Shown here: in pieces, positions 57,245 through 64,000 of the stretch | How positions within the stretch are numbered: the stretch's first letter is position 1 | How the letters are laid out: every line of letters begins with the position of its first letter | From: Chryseobacterium capnotolerans | GTDB lineage: Bacteria > Bacteroidota > Bacteroidia > Flavobacteriales > Weeksellaceae | Assembly: GCF_021278965.1 (NCBI RefSeq) | Contig: NZ_CP065589.1 | Span: 5,293,259-5,357,258 of the forward strand | DNA: 64,000 bases | Direction of reading: 5' to 3' | Position numbers and translations under genes: made by a program | The notes under the pieces: generated by a model | Database searches by the model: none | What the model was told of the DNA's origin: nothing | The model's input: only the letters and a program-made list of their open reading frames with translations

Positions 57245-57994
57245 ATGTCGTTGATTAAAGATAAAATAAATTCTGAGAATTTACCAAAACACGTAGCCAT
57301 CATTATGGATGGTAATGGGAGATGGGCAAAATCTCGTGGCGAAGAAAGAACCTTCGGTCACAAAAATGCCATTAATGCTGTAAGAAATGCTATTAATGCA
57401 TGTAATGAGATCAATATCCCTTATTTAACACTTTACACATTTTCTTCAGAAAATTGGAGCCGTCCATCTGAAGAAGTGAATACCCTCATGAACTTACTTG
57501 TGGAAACCCTGCTGCTGGAAGCAGAGGAAATCTTTAGTAAAGGATTGAGAATGCATGTGATAGGGAATCTTGAGAAGCTGCCTGATTTAGTAAGAGAGCA
57601 GCTGCAGCGTGTGGTAGAACTTACAAAAGAAAACACAAAAGGAAACCTTGTACTGGCGATCAGCTATGGCTCACAAAACGAAATACTGGATGCCGTTAAA
57701 AATATCAGCTCAGATGTAAAAGAAGGAAAAGTAGATGTAGAGAATATAGATGAAAAATTATTCGAAAATTATCTCTATACCAAAGATTTTCCTCCTGTAG
57801 ATCTATTGATAAGAACCAGTGGCGAAATAAGAATAAGCAACTTCCTTCTTTGGCAGATTGCTTATGCTGAATTACAGTTTTTAAATGTTCTATGGCCGGA
57901 TTTTACCAAAGATATTTTCTTCCAATGTATTGTTGATTATCAAAACAAAGAAAGAAGATACGGATTAACCGGAGAGCAGATACAAGGCCAATAA
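57245..57994 (+). CDS. uppS: Isoprenyl (undecaprenyl-diphosphate) synthase
   Basis: The 249-residue protein has all cis-prenyltransferase motifs: HVAIIMDGNGRWAKSRG (catalytic Asp in MDGN), TLYTFSSENWSRP, and DLLIRTSGEIRISNFLLWQ followed by YAELQFL. It condenses isopentenyl diphosphates onto farnesyl diphosphate to make the C55 carrier lipid used for peptidoglycan and the polysaccharide made by the neighbouring WecA-like pathway. It lies 5 bases after the DUF6089 gene and 27 bases before bamA. Confidence 0.96.
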   Translation: MSLIKDKINSENLPKHVAIIMDGNGRWAKSRGEERTFGHKNAINAVRNAINACNEINIPYLTLYTFSSENWSRPSEEVNTLMNLLVETLLLEAEEIFSKGLRMHVIGNLEKLPDLVREQLQRVVELTKENTKGNLVLAISYGSQNEILDAVKNISSDVKEGKVDVENIDEKLFENYLYTKDFPPVDLLIRTSGEIRISNFLLWQIAYAELQFLNVLWPDFTKDIFFQCIVDYQNKERRYGLTGEQIQGQ

Positions 57995-58021
57995 ATTTTA
58001 AGAAAAGAAAGACTCGATAAA

Positions 58022-60554
58022 ATGAAGTTTAGACTATTACCCATCATTATGTTTGCTGCTTCTGCACATTTTTATGGACAAGTAACGCCACAGGACAGCA
58101 CAAAAGTAAACAATGCTGTACATGCAGACAATGAGGTAGGTACTTATACACTTAAAGACATTGTTGTAGATGGGGTAAAAAAATATACACCAGCTCAGAT
58201 CCTTAGATTTACTGGCTTATCCAAAGGAGAAAGCGTAGATATTCCGGGGCAGAAAATCAGTAATGCGGTTAAGAAGCTTTGGGATACCCAATCTTTTCTG
58301 AAGTGGAAGTGTACGTTCAAAGTATTGAAGGACAAACTGTTGTTCTTAAATTCTATCTTCAGGATCTGAAAGAACTTGGAGAAGTGAAATTTAAAGGCAA
58401 AGGAATTGGGAAATCAAAAGGTGAAAAACTGGCTAAAGATAACAATCTAAAGCCTGGGACAAAGATTACTCAAAATCTGGTGTCAAGTCTTAAAACAAAC
58501 ATTCCGAAAGACTATATCAAAAAGGTTTTGCTGATGCCAAAATCACGATTGAAGATAAGGTAAATGCGGGAGATCCTGCTTTGGTAGACTGGACGATCAA
58601 TCTTGACAAGGGTAAGAGAATTAAAATTGACCATATTGAATTTGAAGGGAATCAGAATGTAACCGATAGAAAGCTTAGAAATAAAGCCTTTAAAGAAACA
58701 AAACAGAAACGTTTCAGCATCGGTGGTATTTTGAAATCATCCAAATTCATTGAAGATAAATACCAGGAAGATAAACAAAGCCTGATCAATTATTATAACT
58801 CTTTAGGATACAGAGACGCAAAAATCGTTTCAGATTCTGTATGGAGGAATAAGAAGAACAACTACGAAATCAATGTAAAACTTAACGAAGGTAAAAAGTA
58901 TTATATCGGGGATATTACGTTCACTGGTAATACAGTTTATGCTACTGAATATTTACAGAGATTACTAGGATATAAGAAAGGAGATATCTATGATGCCGTA
59001 GGATTCAACAAAAAAGTTGGTGAAGACGGTGGTAAAGAAGATGATTCCGATATTAAATCCGTTTATATGAATAACGGATACCTTTTCTCCAATGTAACAC
59101 CGGTTGAAAAATCAGTGAACGGTGATGCCGTAAACCTGGAGATCAGAATTAACGAAGGAGAGCAGGCTACCTGGAACAAAGTAACATGGCAGGGGAATAC
59201 AACAACCCATGACCACGTAATCCTTAGAGCGTTAAGAACAAAACCAGGAGAATTGTTCAAAAAAACCGAAATCAAGAGAACTTATTTTGATTTGGCAGGG
59301 ATGTCATTCTTTGATCCGCAACAGATCGGTCAGGATATTCAGCCTAACCAGGTTGATAATACAGTAGATGTTAACTGGAAGCTTGTAGAAAAAGGATCTT
59401 CCCAGGTTCAGCTGCAGGCTGGTTATGGTGGTAATAGCTTTATTGGTACTTTAGGATTAACGTTCAATAACTTCTCATTGAGAAACTTCCTGAAGTTTAA
59501 AGACTTTAAACCAGTACCACAGGGTGATGGGCAGACTTTCTCCATTCAGGTACAGGCAGGGCAGTACTTCCAGAACTATGGAGTATCCTTTACAGAACCT
59601 TGGCTATTCGGGACAAGACCTACAGCTCTTTCTGTAAGTTTAAATAATTCAAGAGTGCGATACAGTGATGGATTGGGAGGTTCCCAAAAACTAAATATTT
59701 TCTCCGCATCAGTAGGTTTGAACAGACTATTAAACTGGCCGGATGATTATTTCTCACTATATACAGGATTACAGTTCCAGAAGTACGACTTTAATAATTA
59801 TCCATTCCAGTTTGGAACGGAAACAGAGATGTATGGAACAGCTAATAACTTTAGTATCAACCTAGGATTAAGTAGAAACTCAGCAGGTATAGATCCTATT
59901 TTCCCTACAATGGGTTCCAATATTGAACTTTCTGCTAAGCTAACTCCTCCATATTCATTGTTTAGTAATAAAAACTATGAAACAATGAAGGCGGTTGATA
60001 AATACAAGTGGATGGAGTTCTATAAAGTCAAGTTTAAAGCAGATGTTTATAACGAAATTGCCGGTAAACTTGTGTTGAGATCTTCCGCTGAAATGGGCTT
60101 CATGGATGGCTATAACAAAAACCTTGGGGCACCGCCATTTGAGAGATTCTATGTAGGGGGTACAGGATTATTCGGAGGTAGATATGATGGTAGAGAATTG
60201 ATTCCTTTAAGAGGATATGAAAATGCGAGTACTTATGGAGGTGAAGGTGAAGATATCACTCAAAAAGGAGGGGGTACAATCTATAACAGATTTACTTTAG
60301 AATTAAGATATCCGATTTCAATGAACCAAACAGCTAAAATTTATGCATTAACATTTGCTGAAGGAGGTAACGTTTGGAACTCATGGGGTAATTATAATCC
60401 ATTCCAGTTGAAAAGATCAGTAGGTGTGGGAGTTAGAGTTTATATGGGAGCGTTTGGATTGATTGGGTTCGACTTTGCTTATGGATTTGATAAGACAATG
60501 TCCGGAAACCCATCAGGATGGCGAAACCACTTCTTGATGAACCAATCATTATAA
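58022..60554 (+). CDS. bamA: BamA outer-membrane assembly factor, frameshifted twice in this sequence
   Basis: The gene would encode 844 residues. Two one-base losses split it into frames ending at 58369, 58563 and 60554: one A at 58290-58291 (LWDTQIFSEVEVYV after correction) and one G at 58524-58525 (YIKKGFADAKITIEDKV). The product has a signal peptide, POTRA-like repeats (for example TLKDIVVDGVKKYTPAQILRF and IKIDHIEFEGNQNVTDRKLR) and a C-terminal Omp85 barrel with LRGYE-type and GFDFAYGFD motifs. BamA is essential for outer-membrane protein insertion, so true inactivation is not credible and sequencing error is likely. It follows uppS and precedes two Skp genes. Confidence 0.93.
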
Positions 60555-60562
60555 TTATAAAT

Positions 60563-61117
60563 ATGAAGAACTTTAAAATAACCATCACTTTTGTATTGCT
60601 CTTAATTTTTGGGTTTGGAAATGCCCAGAAAATCGGAGTGGTAGATACTAATGAAATTTTAAATAAATTACCTCAGTATAAAGAAGCCGAAGCGAGACTA
60701 AACTCTCAGATTGATACCTGGCAGTCAGAACTTCAAAACCTGCAGTCAGAGTATGAACGAAAAAAGGCGGCCTTTGAAAGTGAAAAAGTGTTATTGATAG
60801 GCGATCAGCTGAAATTGAGAGAAAAAGAAGTTGCAGATCTTGATAAAAATGTCAAAACCACTACCAGCTTACGTTTCGGAGCCAATGGTGAAATAGCAAA
60901 ATTGAGAACAAATCTTGTTTTACCATTCCAGGATCAGATCTGGGAAGCCATCAAAACAATGTCCGAAAAAAATGGGTTGGGCATAGTTCTTGATAAAAGC
61001 AATAACATTAGTGTTATTTTTCTCCAGGGAAAATATGACTATACAGAAAAAGTATTAGCTATTTTACTGAAGGGAACAGATAAAAAAGAGAAAACTACAA
61101 GTAAAAGTAAAAAGTAA
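60563..61117 (+). CDS. OmpH/Skp family periplasmic chaperone, first of two
   Basis: The 184-residue protein has a signal peptide (MKNFKITITFVLLLIFGFGNAQ), then KIGVVDTNEILNKLPQYKEAE and a long coiled coil (about 45-110, ELQNLQSEYERKKAAFESEK), as in Skp. It ends with a basic tail. Skp-like chaperones hold unfolded outer-membrane proteins for BamA, encoded directly upstream. The ATG at 60563 is used because it starts the signal peptide. The catalytic-free fold and length are normal for the family. Confidence 0.9.
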   Translation: MKNFKITITFVLLLIFGFGNAQKIGVVDTNEILNKLPQYKEAEARLNSQIDTWQSELQNLQSEYERKKAAFESEKVLLIGDQLKLREKEVADLDKNVKTTTSLRFGANGEIAKLRTNLVLPFQDQIWEAIKTMSEKNGLGIVLDKSNNISVIFLQGKYDYTEKVLAILLKGTDKKEKTTSKSKK

Positions 61118-61183
61118 AATTGTAAGTTAACTTTTACGTAAATTTGAAATCTAAAAACAAATTAAATTATTTATTTACCAATT

Positions 61184-61687
61184 ATGAAAAAATTAAGTGT
61201 ATTATTTGCAGCAGTAATGATGGTTGTTTCTGTAGGTATGGCAAAAGCTCAAAAAATGGCTACTTTAGATGTATTGGGAGTTCTTAATGCAATGCCTGAA
61301 AAGAAAAAAGCAGATGCTGACCTTAAAACATTCTACGATACTAAACAAGCTGAGATCAAGAAAAAATATGATGCTGGGCAAGCTAAACTAAAGCAATATA
61401 GCGAAGAAGCGCCTAAGAAAACTGCAGACGAAAACAAAGCTAGAGAAGGTGAATTACAAAAAATTCAGGAAGAAATAGCTCAAATGCAGGACAAAGCTCA
61501 AAAAGATCTTCAGGCTAAGCAAGAAGTAGCTTTCGGGCCAATTGAGAAAAAATTGAACGATGCTGTTGATAAAGTTGCTAAAGCTAACGGATATGAGTAT
61601 GTAATGGATGCAAATTCACCTGCATTCCTTTACAAAGCAGGTGCTGATGCTACTGCAGCTGTAAAGAAAGAATTAGGAATTCAATAA
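61184..61687 (+). CDS. OmpH/Skp family periplasmic chaperone, second of two
   Basis: The 167-residue protein has a signal peptide (MKKLSVLFAAVMMVVSVGMAKA), then KMATLDVLGVLNAMPEKKKADADL and a Lys/Glu/Ala-rich coiled coil (about 45-110), ending with the conserved GYEYVMDANSPAFLYK strand. It is paralogous to the preceding gene and probably works with BamA. A 66-base gap separates the two, and a strong terminator follows, so this gene likely ends the envelope operon. Confidence 0.9.
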   Translation: MKKLSVLFAAVMMVVSVGMAKAQKMATLDVLGVLNAMPEKKKADADLKTFYDTKQAEIKKKYDAGQAKLKQYSEEAPKKTADENKAREGELQKIQEEIAQMQDKAQKDLQAKQEVAFGPIEKKLNDAVDKVAKANGYEYVMDANSPAFLYKAGADATAAVKKELGIQ

Positions 61688-61715
61688 TTTCAGCAAATTA
61701 ACAAAGATTTATAAG

Positions 61716-61747
61716 ACAAACCGCCTTCAAAAGAGGCGGTTTGTTTA
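61716..61747 (+). terminator. Rho-independent terminator after the second Skp gene
   Basis: The perfect 11-base stem ACAAACCGCCT / AGGCGGTTTGT with loop TCAAAAG is followed by T-rich sequence. Confidence 0.92.
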
Positions 61748-61757
61748 TTTTTGCGGA

Positions 61758-62243
61758 ATGGAAAAAGAAGTATCAACTATAGTAAAAGTAAGGTTTAGCG
61801 ATTGTGATCCTATTGGTCATTTGAATAATGTAAAATATCTAGATTACATGTTCAATGCCAGAGAAGATCACGTAGAGACATTTTACGGATTTACTTATGA
61901 AGAATATACCAAGCAAACAGGCTGTACCTGGATTGCCATTCAGAATGAAATCGCTTATCTGAAAGAAGTAAGATATAATACTCAGGTGGTCATCAGTAGT
62001 AAAACTATCGATATTCAGGACAGAACAGCTAAAGTTGAAATTCTGATGAAAAGTTTGGATGAGAAAACAATTCATGCTGTACTTTGGGTGACGGTTATTT
62101 ATTTTAATATAAAAACAAGAAAATCAGAAATCCATCCAGAAGATATCAAAGAAACTTTCCATAAATTCTATGTAGATCTGGTACAAAAAGATTTCCAGTC
62201 AAGAGTTAAGTTTTTAAGATCCCAAAACGCAAAAAACTCTTAG
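61758..62243 (+). CDS. Acyl-CoA thioesterase (hotdog, 4HBT family)
   Basis: The 161-residue protein has the 4HBT signature VRFSDCDPIGHLNNVKYLDYMFNARED, with the catalytic Asp in SDCDP, followed by the hotdog strands. It hydrolyses acyl thioesters; the in vivo substrate is not evident. It begins just after the Skp terminator. The TATTTTTG sequence at 61746-61753 is too close to the ATG to serve as its -7 element, so its promoter is unclear. It is 47 bases from rfbD. Confidence 0.85.
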   Translation: MEKEVSTIVKVRFSDCDPIGHLNNVKYLDYMFNAREDHVETFYGFTYEEYTKQTGCTWIAIQNEIAYLKEVRYNTQVVISSKTIDIQDRTAKVEILMKSLDEKTIHAVLWVTVIYFNIKTRKSEIHPEDIKETFHKFYVDLVQKDFQSRVKFLRSQNAKNS

Positions 62244-62290
62244 TAGATAATTCTGTTGAGAGTCGTTTGAAAATTTAAAATGAATAAAAT

Positions 62291-63154
62291 ATGAAAAAAA
62301 TAGCAGTAATTGGAAGTAATGGGCAGTTAGGAAACTGTATCAGAAAAATAGCTCCTGACTTTGAAAACCAATATGAATTTATTTTTACAGATTCTACAAT
62401 CTTAGATGTTACCAATGCAGACCAGGTAAATGACTTCTTTTATGATAATAAACCTGATTTTTGTATCAACGCTTCTGCATATACAGCAGTAGACTTGGCA
62501 GAGAAAGAAGAAGAAAAAGCCTTTGCAGTCAATGCACATGGAGTAGCTCATCTTGCTCAGGCTTGTGCAGATTATAAGGCCATTCTGATTCACGTCTCTA
62601 CAGACTATGTTTTTGATGGAGATACCAATCTTCCTTATTCAGAAGATGATTTTACCAATCCAATAGGAGTGTATGGAGCATCAAAAAGAAAAGGTGAAGA
62701 ATTAGCATTGGAAATTAATCCTAAAACAATTATTCTGAGAACTTCCTGGCTATATTCTGAGTTTAATAAGAACTTTGTGAAAACAATGTTGAATCTATTC
62801 TCTCAGAAAACAGAATTGGGAATTGTGGCTGATCAGTTTGGGCAGCCTACAAATGCAAATGATCTTGCAGCTGCTATCATGGATATTATCGAAAACCCGA
62901 ATAAAACCTTTGGAATTTTCCATTTTTCAAACTATCCGGAAACCACTTGGTTTGATTTTGCAAAGAAAATCGCTGAATTTTCAAAATCTTCAATACAATT
63001 GAATGCATTAACAACCGAACAATATCCTACTCCAGCCAAAAGACCTGTAAGAAGTACAATGTCTCTGGATAAAATAGAAGAGATTTATAAAATTGAGCCA
63101 AAACATTGGGAACACAGTCTTGAAGAATGTGTTGAGATCCTTACACAACAATAA
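62291..63154 (+). CDS. rfbD: dTDP-4-dehydrorhamnose reductase
   Basis: The 287-residue protein is a short-chain dehydrogenase-like RmlD: the dinucleotide motif VIGSNGQLGNCIRK at the N-terminus, NASAYTAVDLAEKEEEKAFA near 57-76, the catalytic STDYVFDG and YGASKRKGE (Tyr/Lys pair), and VADQFGQPT. It makes dTDP-L-rhamnose for surface polysaccharide. The partner genes rfbA, rfbB and rfbC are not in the window. A small secreted-protein gene starts 4 bases downstream, so the two are likely co-transcribed. Confidence 0.92.
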   Translation: MKKIAVIGSNGQLGNCIRKIAPDFENQYEFIFTDSTILDVTNADQVNDFFYDNKPDFCINASAYTAVDLAEKEEEKAFAVNAHGVAHLAQACADYKAILIHVSTDYVFDGDTNLPYSEDDFTNPIGVYGASKRKGEELALEINPKTIILRTSWLYSEFNKNFVKTMLNLFSQKTELGIVADQFGQPTNANDLAAAIMDIIENPNKTFGIFHFSNYPETTWFDFAKKIAEFSKSSIQLNALTTEQYPTPAKRPVRSTMSLDKIEEIYKIEPKHWEHSLEECVEILTQQ

Positions 63155-63158
63155 TATT

Positions 63159-63839
63159 ATGAAAAATATTGCCATCATCTTTTCAATACTATGTATTCAG
63201 CTTTGGAATGCACAAAATGTCTATCTGAGTAAAGTTGAGAAAACCAATGATAACTCAGATAAATTTCTTTATAAAAAAGATGAAGCTGAAACAGAAGCAG
63301 TTTATTTAGGAGAAGCAGAAGTTCAGGGGTTCTCGAAAGATGATGAAATAGTGTTCTCATTAATATATAAAAAAGCAAAAGAGATTGGAGCCAATACTTT
63401 TGTCATAAAACCTTTTGAAAATGTAGACGGATCACATCAGACCTTTAATCCTTCCAATTATAAGATAGCATTATATTATACTCCAAAAGAAAAGCTAAAA
63501 GTCAAGGAGGGGATGATGTATATATTTGCTTCCTCAGAAAAAGAGCAGAAGATCAATATTAATAATAAAGACTATAGGGTATCACCAAGATCGTTTTTTA
63601 AATTAAAAATTGTTCCGGGAGAAGTATATACCATCTCTACCAAGAAACTTTTAGGCTCAACAGTAAAAGTTCAGCCCAAAACCAATGATGAAAACCTGTA
63701 TTTCCAAGTGTCATCATTAAAAATTAAACCAGACACTTCAGGAATTGGAGGCTTAAACCTTAAATCAGGAGATGTTACGGGCTTAGAAAAATCATATGCT
63801 GAGTTTTTGAGTGCTATTTATACAGAAAAGACACCATAA
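63159..63839 (+). CDS. Secreted protein of unknown function
   Basis: I do not recognise a family. The 226-residue protein has a signal peptide (MKNIAIIFSILCIQLWNAQ) and a mixed alpha/beta pattern: VYLGEAEVQGFSKDDEIVFSLIYKKAKEIGANTFVIKPFE resembles small stress-type or YbjQ-like modules of surface proteins. A strand-rich C-terminus follows. The ATG at 63159 is used because upstream starts would overlap rfbD and hide the signal peptide. It probably follows rfbD on one transcript. The 160 bases after its stop, to the window end, show no further complete gene. Confidence 0.75.
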   Translation: MKNIAIIFSILCIQLWNAQNVYLSKVEKTNDNSDKFLYKKDEAETEAVYLGEAEVQGFSKDDEIVFSLIYKKAKEIGANTFVIKPFENVDGSHQTFNPSNYKIALYYTPKEKLKVKEGMMYIFASSEKEQKININNKDYRVSPRSFFKLKIVPGEVYTISTKKLLGSTVKVQPKTNDENLYFQVSSLKIKPDTSGIGGLNLKSGDVTGLEKSYAEFLSAIYTEKTP

Positions 63840-64000
63840 TAACATTACGGAAAAGGCTGAATTTGTTTTAGTCATACAATAAAACAAATTCTCCAAACAA
63901 ATGTTTGAAATTTTTCTCTCAAGATATCAGGGCATTAGGTGTAAAATGTTACATGAATATGAAATTTATGTTAAGTTTATTTGTTTTGCGTGGTATAATG

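Noticed and set aside
61746..61753. TATTTTTG as a promoter for the thioesterase at 61758
   Set aside because: Transcription from this -7 element would begin at or after the ATG, so it cannot serve this gene.
63949..64000. Start of a new gene at the window end (ATG TTA CAT GAA...)
   Set aside because: Only about 17 codons are visible before the window ends and nothing distinguishes it from intergenic sequence.

Overview
The window looks like a chromosomal segment of a Chryseobacterium-like flavobacterium (phylum Bacteroidota). The reasons are the low GC content, Bacteroidota-type -7 elements (TAnnTTTG) with no strong Shine-Dalgarno sequences, a flexirubin-type aryl polyene/dialkylresorcinol pigment cluster, two very large proteins with type IX secretion (T9SS) C-terminal sorting domains, and the flavobacterial gene order DUF6089 - uppS - bamA - skp - skp. 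I recognised no rRNA, tRNA, CRISPR array or transposase.

Region 1 (1-29.7 kb) is most of a flexirubin gene cluster. It starts with three plus-strand genes (LpxL-like acyltransferase, CrtI-like FAD oxidoreductase, C45-type Ntn hydrolase). Two long minus-strand blocks follow: glycosyltransferase/DUF2062, FabZ-like dehydratases, LolA and a lipoprotein, polysaccharide deacetylase, several ketosynthases, an acyl carrier protein, a thioesterase, an ABC exporter, a BtrH-like acyltransferase, darB, darA and a giant MMPL/acyltransferase/methyltransferase-like protein. Together these could extend an aryl starter into a polyene, make the dialkylresorcinol, join the two and export the product to the outer membrane. 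The aryl-starter lyase, the CoA/ACP ligase and a ketoreductase are not in the window and may lie upstream. Two plus-strand insertions interrupt the block: an AT-rich lipoprotein + DUF6705 pair (12.1-14.0 kb) and an M16 peptidase (19.6-22.5 kb).

Region 2 (29.8-46.7 kb) is an accessory surface region. It holds a polytopic membrane protein, three paralogues of an unnamed polytopic family sharing the motif DWLINYxDGGFKRRGL, an EpsG-like polymerase, and two near-identical 1526-residue T9SS-secreted proteins. The two large genes arose by a tandem duplication of about 5.4 kb that also left a 45-codon remnant of the neighbouring membrane gene.

Region 3 (46.7-64 kb) carries topA, a degenerate arginase-family gene, a GT2, a WecA-like initiating transferase, Wza-like and Wzc-like polysaccharide export proteins, then an envelope-biogenesis run (DUF6089 barrel, uppS, bamA, two Skp/OmpH proteins), a thioesterase, rfbD and an unknown secreted protein.

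A caution for every reader: at least eleven single-base frame breaks occur in otherwise intact genes, including the essential bamA. Nine are one-base losses and most lie in short homopolymers. In each case correcting the indel restores a full-length protein. This looks like residual sequencing error rather than gene decay. Such genes are listed over their full extent as frameshifted CDS.
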